DNA of 64,000 bases from Cellvibrio sp. pealriver (GTDB lineage Bacteria > Pseudomonadota > Gammaproteobacteria > Pseudomonadales > Cellvibrionaceae). Location of the stretch: the NCBI RefSeq assembly GCF_001183545.1, contig NZ_KQ236688.1:2323149-2387148 (forward strand), written 5' to 3'. Below the pieces are notes generated by a model that saw nothing but the letters and a program-made list of their open reading frames with translations, searched no databases and was not told the origin of the DNA. Both the position numbers and the translations under genes were made by a program. Shown here in pieces: positions 37,786 to 47,230 of this stretch. Positions within the stretch are counted from its first letter, which is position 1. The number at the start of each line of letters is the position of its first letter.

Positions 37786-39201
37786 ATGAGCTTTATCCAC
37801 GACGACTTTTTGCTCGATACCGAGCAGGCGAAAATTCTGTTTCATGAATACGCCAAACAAATGCCCATCATTGATTACCACTGTCACCTCCCCCCGGAAC
37901 AAGTAGGTCAAAATAAACAATTCAAAAACCTCTACGAAGTGTGGCTGGCAGGTGATCACTACAAATGGCGCGCTATGCGCTCAAACGGTGTGGATGAGCG
38001 TTACTGTACTGGCGATGCCAGCGACTGGGAAAAATTTGAAAAATGGTGTGAGACAGTGCCTTACACCCTGCGCAATCCGCTTTACCACTGGACGCATCTG
38101 GAGCTGCGCAAACCCTTCGGCATTACTGACCGCCTGTTGGATAGCAGCAACGCCAAGCGCACCTGGGATGAATGCAATGAACTGCTTGCCACACCGGAGT
38201 TCAGTGCACGCGGTCTGATGACCCAGGCGAATGTGAAAATGGTGTGTACCACTGACGACCCGATTCACGATCTTGCGCATCACAAAACCGTTGCTGCGGA
38301 CACCTCGTTCAAATCCGCCATGCTGCCCACCTGGCGCCCTGATCGCGCGATGATGGTGGACAATACCGAGGCCTATAACAAGTACCTTGACCGCCTTGCC
38401 ATTGCGGCCGATGTGAACATCAATACATTTGCTGATTTGATAAAAGCACTGGACATACGCCACGATTATTTCCACGCAAATGGTTGCCGTTTATCGGATC
38501 ACGGTTTGGAAACTGTCTATGCAGCCGATTACACGCAAGAAGAAATCAACGCAATTTTCCTGAAAATCCGCAACCATAAAGATCTGGATGCGATTGAAAT
38601 TGAAAAATTCCAATCAGCGATGATGGTCGAATTTGCACTGCAAGATCACGCTAAAGGTTGGGTGCAGCAATTCCACATTGGTGCGATCCGCAATAACAAC
38701 CCGCGGCTGTTCCGTACACTGGGTGCCGATACCGGATTTGATTCTATTGGCGACCACAACTACGCCAAACCGCTGGCCAAGTTTTTGGGCAGACTGGACG
38801 ATCAAAACAAACTCGCCAAAACCATTATTTACAACCTGAACCCGCGCGATAATGAAGTGATCGGCACTATGATTGGCAACTTCCAGGACGGCTCATCGGC
38901 TGGCAAAATCCAGTTTGGCAGCGGCTGGTGGTTCCTCGACCAAATGGATGGCATGACTCGTCAGATTGAAGCGCTTAGCCAGCTTGGCCTGCTGAGCCGC
39001 TTTGTGGGTATGCTGACCGATAGCCGCAGCTTTTTGAGTTATTCACGCCACGAATATTTCCGCCGCATTTTGTGTGGAATTTTGGGGCGCGATATGGCCA
39101 AAGGGTTAGTGCCTGACGACACCAAAATGGTAGGCAAAATGATCCAGGACATTAGCTTCAACAACGCGAAAAATTATTTCCCGTTTGTTGTGCCGGATTA
39201 A
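37786..39201 (+). CDS. uxaC: Glucuronate (uronate) isomerase
   Basis: A 471-residue amidohydrolase-fold enzyme that converts D-glucuronate to D-fructuronate and D-galacturonate to D-tagaturonate. The HCHLPPEQ motif near residue 28-35 and C-terminal SYSRHEYFRRILC and FNNAKNYFPF blocks match UxaC. The ATG at 37786 is preferred over GTG at 37780; GAGG is ten bases upstream. The terminator after it and the neighbouring SSS transporter, lactonase and dehydrogenase genes place it in a sugar-acid cluster; uronates would come from glucuronoxylan or pectin. Confidence 0.93.
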   Translation: MSFIHDDFLLDTEQAKILFHEYAKQMPIIDYHCHLPPEQVGQNKQFKNLYEVWLAGDHYKWRAMRSNGVDERYCTGDASDWEKFEKWCETVPYTLRNPLYHWTHLELRKPFGITDRLLDSSNAKRTWDECNELLATPEFSARGLMTQANVKMVCTTDDPIHDLAHHKTVAADTSFKSAMLPTWRPDRAMMVDNTEAYNKYLDRLAIAADVNINTFADLIKALDIRHDYFHANGCRLSDHGLETVYAADYTQEEINAIFLKIRNHKDLDAIEIEKFQSAMMVEFALQDHAKGWVQQFHIGAIRNNNPRLFRTLGADTGFDSIGDHNYAKPLAKFLGRLDDQNKLAKTIIYNLNPRDNEVIGTMIGNFQDGSSAGKIQFGSGWWFLDQMDGMTRQIEALSQLGLLSRFVGMLTDSRSFLSYSRHEYFRRILCGILGRDMAKGLVPDDTKMVGKMIQDISFNNAKNYFPFVVPD

Positions 39202-39221
39202 TGATTAACGCGTTTTCAAAC

Positions 39222-39245
39222 AGCCCGGTTCGCCGGGCTTTTTAT
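39222..39245 (+). terminator. Terminator after uxaC
   Basis: AGCCCGG pairs with CCGGGCT around TTCG, followed by TTTTTA. Confidence 0.88.
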
Positions 39246-39260
39246 TATCTATTCAACAGT

Positions 39261-39331
39261 AATCACCTAAAAACCACAGCTTCCTCAAAACCAACAATCA
39301 CCTCAAAACCAACAGTCACTTCAAAACCAAC
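39261..39331. repeat. About four degenerate tandem copies of an 18-base unit
   Basis: Units starting at 39261, 39278, 39296 and 39314 share the core CTCAAAACCAAC, preceded by AATCAC, AGTCAC or similar. They lie directly between the uxaC terminator and the stop codon of the lactonase gene. Read on the minus strand, the frame of that gene meets a TGA in each later unit. Confidence 0.75.
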
Positions 39332-39332
39332 A

Positions 39333-40214
39333 TCATCCGAAACGCTCTTCCAATAAACCGGTGATGTCAGTTTGAAAAATAAATAAATGGCCTGCTTGCG
39401 GCTGCTGCTGTAAAGCGGCATCGCTTAACCCAACGCACGCGCTGGTGACTGCAAGTAGATTTAATTGCGCCCCACCAAACGCAACACAGGTTGGCTGGGT
39501 TACCGGCATGGGTAAAATAAAATCGATTTCACCCACAGGTGAATACCGCACTACCCGGCTCCCACCCCATTGCGCATTCCAAACAAAACCTTGCGCATCA
39601 ACACAAGCGCCGTCCGGCTCTATACCTGCGTCCGTTTGCGCAAACACGTGTTTATTGGAAAGCTTGCCGCTCACTGCATCAAAATCATAGACATTGATGG
39701 TGTGACTGGGCGAGTCGGCGTGATACATCTGGCGCGAATCCGGGCTCCAACACAGTGCGTTGGAAATATGTAACCCGGTGAGATGTTGCTGCACATTTCC
39801 ATCAACACTTAACGAATAAAGCGATGCATATTCCCACGGCGTTTTTTGCTGTTCGCGAATACTCCCCATCCAGAAACGCCCCTGGCGATCACAACGCCCG
39901 TCATTGGAGCGGTTGCCAATTAAATGCGCTTCCGGTTTTGCGATCCATTCCACCTCGCCCGTGTCTGGCGTAAACCAGGCAAACCCGGATGCAAATGCGG
40001 CGAGCAAACGTGAATCATGTTTTGCAAACGCAAAGCACCCCAACTTTTCGGGCATATCCCAGTGCGATAAGGTTTTATCATCCAATTGATAGCGATAAAG
40101 TTTTTGTGCGTGGATGTCGGTCCACCAGAAACAACCGTCCTGCTGATTCCACTGCACACCTTCACCCAAGGTATTCGCGCAAGGGACAATATCAACTAGC
40201 GTAAACGCAACCAT
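39333..40214 (-). CDS. SMP-30/gluconolactonase-family sugar lactonase
   Basis: A 293-residue six-bladed beta-propeller. The metal-site motifs include EGVQW near residue 18, the NRSNDGRCDRQGRFWMGS block, a HISNALCWSPD block and an EPDGACVDAQG block. This is the SMP-30/regucalcin family that hydrolyses aldonolactones. It follows the SDR dehydrogenase and SSS symporter genes on the same strand, so it likely opens the lactone that the dehydrogenase makes. The ATG at 40214 is preferred; a longer frame from 40280 would encode the terminator of the upstream gene. Confidence 0.88.
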   Translation of the reverse strand: MVAFTLVDIVPCANTLGEGVQWNQQDGCFWWTDIHAQKLYRYQLDDKTLSHWDMPEKLGCFAFAKHDSRLLAAFASGFAWFTPDTGEVEWIAKPEAHLIGNRSNDGRCDRQGRFWMGSIREQQKTPWEYASLYSLSVDGNVQQHLTGLHISNALCWSPDSRQMYHADSPSHTINVYDFDAVSGKLSNKHVFAQTDAGIEPDGACVDAQGFVWNAQWGGSRVVRYSPVGEIDFILPMPVTQPTCVAFGGAQLNLLAVTSACVGLSDAALQQQPQAGHLFIFQTDITGLLEERFG

Positions 40215-40250
40215 AAGAAACACATTCGTTAAAGTAAAAAAGCAGATAAA

Positions 40251-40276
40251 AAAATGCCCCTGAACAGGGGCATTTT
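40251..40276. terminator. Terminator after the SSS symporter gene
   Basis: AAAATGCCCCTG pairs with CAGGGGCATTTT around AA. It lies between the symporter stop and the lactonase start on the same strand. Confidence 0.88.
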
Positions 40277-40296
40277 CCAAACAGAGAAAATCCTGT

Positions 40297-41862
40297 TTAC
40301 CACCAGGTAGCGTAGATCACAATCAACACCAACACCACGCCTAAGGAAGCAGTATTAAAACCCGATGTTGTAGAGAAACTGACTCCGTTCAAATCGACTG
40401 CATTTGGCTGATCTTTTGCTCCACCCAAATAAGTTACTGCAGCAGCCAATACACAACACAAAATAAAGACCAAACCAACACGATCCATAAAAGGTACTTC
40501 AGGAATGTAAAGCTTAAACAACCAGGAGAAAGTCACCGACGCAATTGCCGCAGTCAGTGCAGACGCCGCTGTCGCTTTCTTCCAGAAGAATCCAAACAGG
40601 AAAATAACCACAATGCCCGGTGTAAAGAAGCCGGTAAATTCCTGAATGAATTGGAATGCCTGTTCAGATTTACCAACCAAAGGTTTGGCCAGTAATACGG
40701 CAACTATCATCGCAATTGTTGCGGTCAAACGGCCCACAAATACCAGCTTGTGCTCCGAGGCTTCAGGATTAAATGATTTTTTATAAATATCCATTGTGAA
40801 AATAGTGGACACGCTGTTGCTCATGGAGCTGAGTGACGATGCAATAGCAGCAACCAATGCAGCAAATGCAACGCCCAGCAAACCGTGCGGCAATAACTTC
40901 ATCATTTCAGGATAGGCTTGGTCGGGCTTGCTTAAATCCGGCGCAAGAACAACTGCGCAAATACCTGGCAACACAACAATAATGGGCACAAATAATTTTA
41001 CGTAAGCCGCAAAAGCCATACCTTTTTGTGCTTCCTGAATACTTTTTGCAGCCAAGGCGCGCTGGATAATGTATTGGTTAAAACCCCAGTAGCTGATATT
41101 CATAATCCACAAGCCGCCAATCAAGACCGAAATACCCGGCAGGTTTGCGTAGCTCGGGTTTTCTGGCGATAAAATCATGTCGAATTTTTCCGGTGCTTTT
41201 TCCAGCAACGTAGAGAAACCGGAAACCACACCAGCACCACCGGATATTTGATTGAGCGCGAGATAGCTGACAAATAATCCCCCAAGCACCAACAGCACAA
41301 CCTGAATAATATCGGTCATCGCAACTGCTTTGAGCCCGCCATAAATCGAATAGGTCATGGAGAACAGCGCAAGAAAGATCATGCCATAGAGCATATCTAC
41401 ACCGAGGAATTGCGAAATAGCGAGTGACCCCAGATATAACACCGAGGTTAAATTCACGAAGGTGTAAAGCGCGAGCCAGAAAATCGCCATTACGGTACGT
41501 ACACGTCCGTCGTAACGATTTTCCAAAAATTGCGGCATGGTATAAATGCCTTTGGCGAGAAAAATGGGCAAAAAATACTTGGCGATAATGATCAAGGTAA
41601 TGGCCGCCATAAGTTCGTAAGCGGCGATCCCCATGCCGATCACATAACCGGAACCAGACATACCGATAATTTGTTCGGCCGAGATATTTGCTGCAATTAA
41701 CGATGCACCAATCGCCCACCAAGGTAAGGATTTGCTTGCCAGAAAATAGTCATTGGCATTTTTTTCGTGGCCTTTTTCATCGCGGGAAACCCACCAGGCA
41801 ACACCCAATAACACCAGTGTGTAGACGACCAATACGCCAATATCCAAGCCGTTAAGAATCAT
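40297..41862 (-). CDS. Sodium:solute symporter (SSS family, SglT-like)
   Basis: A 521-residue inner-membrane protein with about 13-14 hydrophobic segments of the LeuT-like fold. The SSS features are the ISAEQIIGMSGSGY block in helix 2 and the SSLSSMSNSVSTIFTMDIYKK block that holds the sodium-site serines. This family takes up sugars or uronates with sodium. The substrate is not shown by sequence. It lies in the lactonase/dehydrogenase/GntR cluster, and an inverted repeat sits 20 bases upstream of its ATG, perhaps an operator. Confidence 0.9.
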   Translation of the reverse strand: MILNGLDIGVLVVYTLVLLGVAWWVSRDEKGHEKNANDYFLASKSLPWWAIGASLIAANISAEQIIGMSGSGYVIGMGIAAYELMAAITLIIIAKYFLPIFLAKGIYTMPQFLENRYDGRVRTVMAIFWLALYTFVNLTSVLYLGSLAISQFLGVDMLYGMIFLALFSMTYSIYGGLKAVAMTDIIQVVLLVLGGLFVSYLALNQISGGAGVVSGFSTLLEKAPEKFDMILSPENPSYANLPGISVLIGGLWIMNISYWGFNQYIIQRALAAKSIQEAQKGMAFAAYVKLFVPIIVVLPGICAVVLAPDLSKPDQAYPEMMKLLPHGLLGVAFAALVAAIASSLSSMSNSVSTIFTMDIYKKSFNPEASEHKLVFVGRLTATIAMIVAVLLAKPLVGKSEQAFQFIQEFTGFFTPGIVVIFLFGFFWKKATAASALTAAIASVTFSWLFKLYIPEVPFMDRVGLVFILCCVLAAAVTYLGGAKDQPNAVDLNGVSFSTTSGFNTASLGVVLVLIVIYATWW

Positions 41863-41881
41863 GATTAACCTCTATGTAGCA

Positions 41882-41898
41882 GTGCTTTGGTAAAGCAC
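41882..41898. promoter_or_regulatory. Inverted repeat upstream of the symporter gene
   Basis: GTGCTTT at 41882-41888 and AAAGCAC at 41892-41898 flank GGT. It ends 20 bases upstream of the symporter start and may be an operator or leader hairpin. Confidence 0.35.
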
Positions 41899-42005
41899 GT
41901 GTTATTAAAAAATTTTGTTTTTATCAGGTCTGCGATTTTTTATGGGAGACGTTCGTGTGGTTGTGTTTATCCAATCGCTTTTGTAGAAATAGCTCTCTCT
42001 AATAG

Positions 42006-42043
42006 CAAGAAGCATTCATCAGTTTGCTGATGAATGCTTCTTG
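42006..42043. terminator. 17-base-pair hairpin after the SDR gene
   Basis: CAAGAAGCATTCATCAG pairs perfectly with CTGATGAATGCTTCTTG around TTTG. It lies 41 bases past the SDR stop. It has no clear T-run, so it may stabilise RNA or mark a processing site as well as terminate. Confidence 0.6.
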
Positions 42044-42083
42044 TAATACACGCCAATAACGCCAGCATCGATGAAACTGCGCG

Positions 42084-42869
42084 TTAAATTCTCCCGCCAT
42101 CGACAATAAATTCTTGCGATGTGATCATGGCAGAATCATCCGCCGCGAGGAACAACGCGAGATTGGCAACATCGTGTGCGCCCAAACGTTTTTTCAGGCA
42201 TACACGCTTCATCAATTCCGCTTCTTCTTCCGGGGTAAGCCATTTTTCCAATTGTTTTGGCGTTGCCACCCAACCCGGCAAAATGGAGTTCACCCGGATA
42301 TTATCCACACCGTAATCCGTTGCCAGCGCTTTGGAAATTCCCAGAATTCCCGCCTTGGCAGTGATATAACTGGCCAGATTAGGCGGGCCAAATTGTACGT
42401 TGATCGAACTGATATTGATGATCGATCCACCACCCAACGCAACCATCATAGGGTGTACGGTTTGTGCCGCAAAAAAGGCGGGATGCAAATTAATCGCCAG
42501 ACCGCGATACCAATTATCCGCCGTCATCGTACGGGTGTCGTAGCGCTGGTCATTGGCAGCGTTGTTCACCAACACACTGATATCACCCACCATTTTTTGC
42601 GCGTTGAGCACACTCTGTTTGAGTGCGGCTATATCGCTGACATCGCACAACTCAAACCAGGGACGAGCAAAACCTTTTTGTTCCAGCTCGTCACACAATG
42701 CCAAGGCACCCGCTTCATCGATATCAATGAAAGCGACTTTTGCCCCCTGGGCCACAAATGCTTCCACCAAGGCCGCACCTATCCCGGTAGAACCACCGGT
42801 AATAAAGACACTGCGCCCAACCAGACTGGGGTAACGGGCGTATCCTTGGTGATTTGAAAAGCTCTGCAT
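42084..42869 (-). CDS. SDR-family aldose 1-dehydrogenase, XylB-like
   Basis: A 261-residue short-chain dehydrogenase. The NAD-binding motif TGGSTGIG is at about residues 24-31, VNNAAND near residue 95, catalytic Ser in INISSIN, and the YITAK catalytic Tyr-Lys near residue 168. It keeps the YPSL opening and TPEEEAELMKRVCLKKR segment I associate with the Caulobacter D-xylose dehydrogenase XylB. It would oxidise an aldose to its lactone, the substrate of the nearby SMP-30 enzyme. Specificity (xylose, arabinose or galactose) is not resolved. The GntR gene lies 72 bases upstream on the same strand. Confidence 0.82.
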   Translation of the reverse strand: MQSFSNHQGYARYPSLVGRSVFITGGSTGIGAALVEAFVAQGAKVAFIDIDEAGALALCDELEQKGFARPWFELCDVSDIAALKQSVLNAQKMVGDISVLVNNAANDQRYDTRTMTADNWYRGLAINLHPAFFAAQTVHPMMVALGGGSIINISSINVQFGPPNLASYITAKAGILGISKALATDYGVDNIRVNSILPGWVATPKQLEKWLTPEEEAELMKRVCLKKRLGAHDVANLALFLAADDSAMITSQEFIVDGGRI

Positions 42870-42941
42870 GTTGAATTCTCTCTGCTTGAACAGGTTCGCT
42901 TACCGATAGTAGCTTAGGTAGAAAACTCTGACCTCTGCAGT

Positions 42942-43652
42942 TTATTTCGGTTTTACCAGAGAGACATTAATTAACTGCATCACCTCTTGCAGCAGCACTC
43001 TTACTGCCCTGCTCGCCTCCTCTTTATCACCCGCACAGATAGCATCATAAATGCGCTTGTGATCGTCATAGTCAGCGGTCAATACGCCTTTGAGCTGGTT
43101 GGTACTGGCAATACTGACGCGCAAGGCGACCTGAATGAACTCGCGCAACTGGAAGAAGAAGCGGTTGTTACTGGCAGCCAGGATCGCGCAATGGAACTCT
43201 ATATCAGCGGAAAGCGGGTCATCGAGCCCCTCATCTGCGCGCTTCATCCGCGCCAACGCATCGCCAATTGCTTTGATACCGGCGGTATCCTGATTATTTT
43301 CGGCAGCCAATACAGCCGCTTCCGGCTCAATCGCCATACGCAACTGGGTAAATTCACGCAGCAGCTCAAGCGATGGTCTGGCATTCAACGTCCAGCTCAG
43401 CACATCGGCATCAAACATATTCCAATGGCTGGAAGGCATCACCCGGATTCCCTGCCGCGGGCGCGATGCAATCAGCCCTTTGGCTGTGAGCATTTTTACC
43501 GCTTCACGGGTCACGCTGCGGCTGATATTGAATTGCTGCGATAGCTCGGCTTCCGTGGGGAATGACTTATCTATCGCATATTGACCTTGGACAATTGCCG
43601 CTCCCAGTTGATGGGTCAACTGGTGTGTAAGATTGCGCCCTGTATCCAGCAT
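42942..43652 (-). CDS. GntR-family regulator with FCD domain
   Basis: A 236-residue transcription factor. The N-terminal winged helix (about residues 10-75, with SFPTEAELSQQFNISRSVTREAVKMLTAKGL) is GntR type, and the C-terminal all-helical FCD domain (about 90-225) holds the metal-binding histidines (EFHCAI and similar). FCD regulators usually sense sugar acids or related metabolites and act as repressors. It is first on the minus strand of the sugar-oxidation cluster, so it probably controls these genes and maybe itself. No clear operator was identified. Confidence 0.9.
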   Translation of the reverse strand: MLDTGRNLTHQLTHQLGAAIVQGQYAIDKSFPTEAELSQQFNISRSVTREAVKMLTAKGLIASRPRQGIRVMPSSHWNMFDADVLSWTLNARPSLELLREFTQLRMAIEPEAAVLAAENNQDTAGIKAIGDALARMKRADEGLDDPLSADIEFHCAILAASNNRFFFQLREFIQVALRVSIASTNQLKGVLTADYDDHKRIYDAICAGDKEEASRAVRVLLQEVMQLINVSLVKPK

Positions 43653-43789
43653 AGTTAATTAGCCTATTTATATTATATATTTGCACTATATCCGGCAAGT
43701 GCTTTTATGTCTGCCCCCTTTGGGCGAAAAAACATAATTTATGTCGTTGATTGCGCCGGATGTCGCCGTTCGGGGATCTAAAAAATAAA

Positions 43790-43817
43790 AACCCGCACCT
43801 GTACACAGGCGCGGGTT
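43790..43817. terminator. Terminator after phoU
   Basis: AACCCGCACCTGT pairs with ACAGGCGCGGGTT with one mismatch, around AC. It lies beyond the phoU stop. Confidence 0.8.
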
Positions 43818-43900
43818 ATTTAACAAGAGGATGCCATTTTAGTCACGCAAAAAATATTTACTGCTGACCGGTATTGTGGCTTCGGGCCATTCCTGATGAG

Positions 43901-44626
43901 CTATTCCTTACTGTTGATGTTTTCTTCAATCTCTTCCAGATTGGAGTGACGGACATCTTCGCCGTTCACCAGATAGATCACATACTGCGCAAGGTTGCGC
44001 GCGTGATCGCCAATCCGCTCCAGTGCGCGCAGCGACCACATGATATTCAACACACGGGTAATGCTCCGTGGATCTTCGATCATGAACGTCACCAGCTCAC
44101 GCATAGCAGTGCTGTATTCCATATCGACCTGTCTGTCGGTTTGCACCACATTGAGAGCCAGATCCATATCCAGACGCGCAAATGCATCGAGTGCATCCTG
44201 CAACATGCGCGACACATGGCCACCGATATGGCGCACTTCGATGTAACCGCGAGGTGCAAGGCCATCTTTATTCATGGCAATTGCCTGACGTGCAATCTTG
44301 GTCGCCTCATCACCAATGCGCTCCAAATCGGTAATCGCTTTGGTAACCGCAATAACCAAACGCAAATCGCTGGCTGCCGGTTGGCGGCGCGCAAGAATAC
44401 GCACGCACTCTTCATCGATCGTGATTTCCATTGAATTCACTTTCAAATCGGCGCGCACAACCTGCTCGGCACGTTCAACATCTGCATCGATCAGCGCCTG
44501 GATTGCATCATTTACCTGACGCTGAGCCATACCGCCCATTTCCGACAAATGCGTGCGAATGGTTTCGAGCTCGATGTTGTATTGTTGCGATATATGATGA
44601 GTATGACTCGTAATATCCATAACCAT
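43901..44626 (-). CDS. phoU: Phosphate-signalling protein PhoU
   Basis: A 241-residue protein of two PhoU three-helix bundles (about residues 20-110 and 125-220), with the conserved metal-cluster motifs EGDEATKIAR-like (IGDEATKIA) and IGDHARNLAQY. It dampens PhoR signalling when phosphate is plentiful and interacts with PstB and PhoR. The ATG at 44626 has GGAGG six bases upstream and is preferred over 44641, which overlaps the pstB stop. It is last in the pstC-pstA-pstB-phoU operon. No phoB or phoR is in the window. Confidence 0.94.
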   Translation of the reverse strand: MVMDITSHTHHISQQYNIELETIRTHLSEMGGMAQRQVNDAIQALIDADVERAEQVVRADLKVNSMEITIDEECVRILARRQPAASDLRLVIAVTKAITDLERIGDEATKIARQAIAMNKDGLAPRGYIEVRHIGGHVSRMLQDALDAFARLDMDLALNVVQTDRQVDMEYSTAMRELVTFMIEDPRSITRVLNIMWSLRALERIGDHARNLAQYVIYLVNGEDVRHSNLEEIEENINSKE

Positions 44627-44640
44627 GATGCGCCTCCGCA

Positions 44641-45429
44641 TTAACCGTAACGGCCGGTGATGTAATCTTCAGTTTGTTTTTTACTTGGGTTGGTGAAGAG
44701 CGTGTCAGTCAAATCATGCTCAATCAAATCGCCCATGTACATGAATGCGGTGTAATCCGATACGCGCGCAGCTTGCTGCATGTTGTGGGTCACAATCACA
44801 ATGGTGTACTGATTTTTCAATTCGTTGATCAGCTCTTCAATCTTCAATGTTGAGATAGGATCAAGAGCCGATGCAGGTTCGTCCAACAAAATCACTTCCG
44901 GTTCAATCGCAATTGCGCGGGCAATCACCAAGCGCTGCTGCTGACCACCAGACAATCCAAATGCGTTATCGTGCAAGCGATCTTTTACTTCATCCCAGAG
45001 CGCTGCACCGCGCAATGATTTCTCTACAACTTCATCGAGAATCCGTTTGGATTTCACACCTTGTAAGCGTAGACCATAAGCAACATTTTCATAAATAGAT
45101 TTGGGAAATGGATTGGGTTTTTGGAACACCATTCCCACTTGGCGACGCAGTTCGGCAACGTCAACACTCTTGTCATAAATGTTGCTGCCATCCAGCAAAA
45201 TTTCGCCTTCTACACGGCACGCATCAACCAAATCATTCATCCGATTGAAACAACGCAGCAGCGTTGATTTACCGCAACCGGAGGGGCCAATAAATGCAGT
45301 GACCTTTTTTTCCGGAATTTTCATATTGACAGCGTTTAGCGCACGCTTTTGGCCGTAAAACAAGTCGAGGTTTTTAACTTCAAGCTTGATCGATTCTGCT
45401 GATGCAGTTGGCAATGCTGTTGGGCTCAT
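44641..45429 (-). CDS. pstB: Phosphate ABC transporter ATP-binding protein PstB
   Basis: A 262-residue ATPase with Walker [10 protein letters not shown] near residue 49, Q-loop VFQKPNPFP, signature LSGGQQQRL and Walker [14 protein letters not shown]. The KPNPFP motif is diagnostic for PstB. It powers the PstSCAB high-affinity phosphate importer. The gene follows pstA by an 84-base gap with no terminator and precedes phoU by 14 bases. Confidence 0.96.
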   Translation of the reverse strand: MSPTALPTASAESIKLEVKNLDLFYGQKRALNAVNMKIPEKKVTAFIGPSGCGKSTLLRCFNRMNDLVDACRVEGEILLDGSNIYDKSVDVAELRRQVGMVFQKPNPFPKSIYENVAYGLRLQGVKSKRILDEVVEKSLRGAALWDEVKDRLHDNAFGLSGGQQQRLVIARAIAIEPEVILLDEPASALDPISTLKIEELINELKNQYTIVIVTHNMQQAARVSDYTAFMYMGDLIEHDLTDTLFTNPSKKQTEDYITGRYG

Positions 45430-45513
45430 AATCGGGGCCTGTTTAAGACTCGGTTAAATTTTGATTAACAATATATTTCAAATAGATGACAAATTTATTA
45501 CAAAGCCCGGAGA

Positions 45514-47202
45514 TTAATCCGATGCGCTGCGATACTTCTCACGCAAATTATTGCGGATTTTGATTGCAGTAATATTCAACGAAACGATTAACAAGACCAA
45601 TGTCAATGAAGTCGCGTATACCAATGGACGCGCCGCTTCTACGTTAGGGCTTTGGAAACCCACATCGTAAATATGGAAACCCAGGTGCATAATTTTTTGG
45701 TCAAGATGCAAGTACGGATAATTTCCATCAATTGGCAGCGCAGGTGCCAGCTTCACCACACCAACCAACATCAACGGCGCAACCTCGCCTGCCGCGCGGG
45801 CAATGGCTAAAATTAATCCGGTCATCATCGCTGGCGTTGCCAAAGGAACGACTACCTTCCACAGGGTTTCTGCTTTGGTTGCACCCAATGCAAGACTGCC
45901 TTGGCGAATCGTACTTGGAATGCGCGACAATCCTTCCTCAGTAGAAACAATAACGATTGGCAATGTTAATAACGCCAGTGTGAGTGATGCCCAAAACAAT
46001 CCCGGCGTACCGAATGTTGGTGACGGCAGTGATTCTGCATAAAACAATTCATCGAGGCTGCCACCCAGTGTGTATACAAAAAAGCCCAAACCAAATACGC
46101 CGTACACAATAGAGGGCACACCGGCAAGGTTGTACACAGAAATACGGATGATTTTCAAAAAGGTTCCCTGCTTGGCATATTCACGCAAATAAATCGCGGC
46201 GAGAACACCAAAAGGAGTAACCATAATTGACATCACAATAACCATGGTCAGGGTGCCGAAGATCGCAGGGAAAATACCGCCTTCGGTATTAGCCTCACGC
46301 GGTTCATCGCTCATGAATTCCCAAAAGCGCTCAGCGTACTGACCAGTTTTGGCAAAAACACCCATTTCATTCGGACGAGTTACGCGGACAATATGATCAA
46401 ATGCAATGACCACTTCTTTTCCATCCGCCGTGCGCGCAACTAATTGATCACGTGTTGCTTGCGCCAGAATTTCATCGCGCTCTTTTTTAATCACATCGTA
46501 TTCTGCTTCCAGTGCGGCGCGGCGCTCTGCAAACTCAGCATCGGCACTCGCCATTTTTGCACCGGTTGCACCACCCAACTCCAAGCGGCGGCGCTCCAAA
46601 CGCAACTCATCCATTTTGTTGTTGATGCGACCAATATCCACTTTTTCGATACGGCTGACTTTGTGGTGTAAATCGAGTGCACGCTCCAAACGTTGGTTGA
46701 GTTGATCCCAAAAATCCGCGCTCTTTAATTCACTGACAATTTTTCCCTGTTCTTTAATTAACACTGGATAGCCGTAAAAATTACCCCACTCGCGACGCTC
46801 GATTGAGATTGCATCGGCGGGGTATTGCCATTCATCCATCCCGGTTTCAAGAAACCAGGAAAAATCGCGGCCATTAACATCACGGTTACCCATTTTGAAC
46901 AAATAGCGAGTGATTAACTCTACATCCTGCGCAACGGTGTAACCGCCATCGCGTGCTACCGATGCAGGAATGATTTCATCGCGCACTACTTCACCCATTA
47001 TGATCTGGCGATTGCCATCGCGATCAACAACAGATGTTTGCAAAATGTCAGCCGGCCAGAAGTGACCAAAACCACGCACGGCAATCAAGCCCAGCAAGCC
47101 CAGCACCATCAACATACAAATGGCTACCGCGCCACCGTTTAACCAGATCCAGGGCGAACCGCTGCTGAACCAGGATGTTTTTCGTTTCAATAAATTTTTC
47201 AT
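45514..47202 (-). CDS. pstA: Phosphate ABC transporter permease PstA, long form
   Basis: A 562-residue permease. The C-terminal part (about 305-562) is a normal PstA with six membrane segments and the EAA-like loop LALGATKAETLWKVVVP. The first 300 residues hold one membrane segment, a periplasmic domain and a coiled-coil region (about 190-250) not present in E. coli PstA (about 296 residues). This long form is known in Pseudomonas-type Pst systems. The ATG at 47202 follows GGA; a GTG at 47205 directly precedes it. Confidence 0.92.
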   Translation of the reverse strand: MKNLLKRKTSWFSSGSPWIWLNGGAVAICMLMVLGLLGLIAVRGFGHFWPADILQTSVVDRDGNRQIIMGEVVRDEIIPASVARDGGYTVAQDVELITRYLFKMGNRDVNGRDFSWFLETGMDEWQYPADAISIERREWGNFYGYPVLIKEQGKIVSELKSADFWDQLNQRLERALDLHHKVSRIEKVDIGRINNKMDELRLERRRLELGGATGAKMASADAEFAERRAALEAEYDVIKKERDEILAQATRDQLVARTADGKEVVIAFDHIVRVTRPNEMGVFAKTGQYAERFWEFMSDEPREANTEGGIFPAIFGTLTMVIVMSIMVTPFGVLAAIYLREYAKQGTFLKIIRISVYNLAGVPSIVYGVFGLGFFVYTLGGSLDELFYAESLPSPTFGTPGLFWASLTLALLTLPIVIVSTEEGLSRIPSTIRQGSLALGATKAETLWKVVVPLATPAMMTGLILAIARAAGEVAPLMLVGVVKLAPALPIDGNYPYLHLDQKIMHLGFHIYDVGFQSPNVEAARPLVYATSLTLVLLIVSLNITAIKIRNNLREKYRSASD

Positions 47203-47230
47203 CACATTTTTCCGAAAAAGTTATCCAACA

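Noticed and set aside
39261-39331. CRISPR-like array
   Set aside because: The repeats are adjacent with no unique spacers and are degenerate, and no cas gene is in the window.
40215-40280. An upstream extension of the lactonase by 22 codons
   Set aside because: Its first codons are the terminator hairpin of the symporter gene.
42114-42857. A 247-codon plus-strand frame
   Set aside because: It is antisense to the SDR gene, which has clear NAD-binding and catalytic motifs; the product of the antisense frame is rich in His, Arg and Thr with no family features.
43874-44434. A 186-codon plus-strand frame
   Set aside because: It lies opposite phoU, whose helical motifs and operon position are certain.
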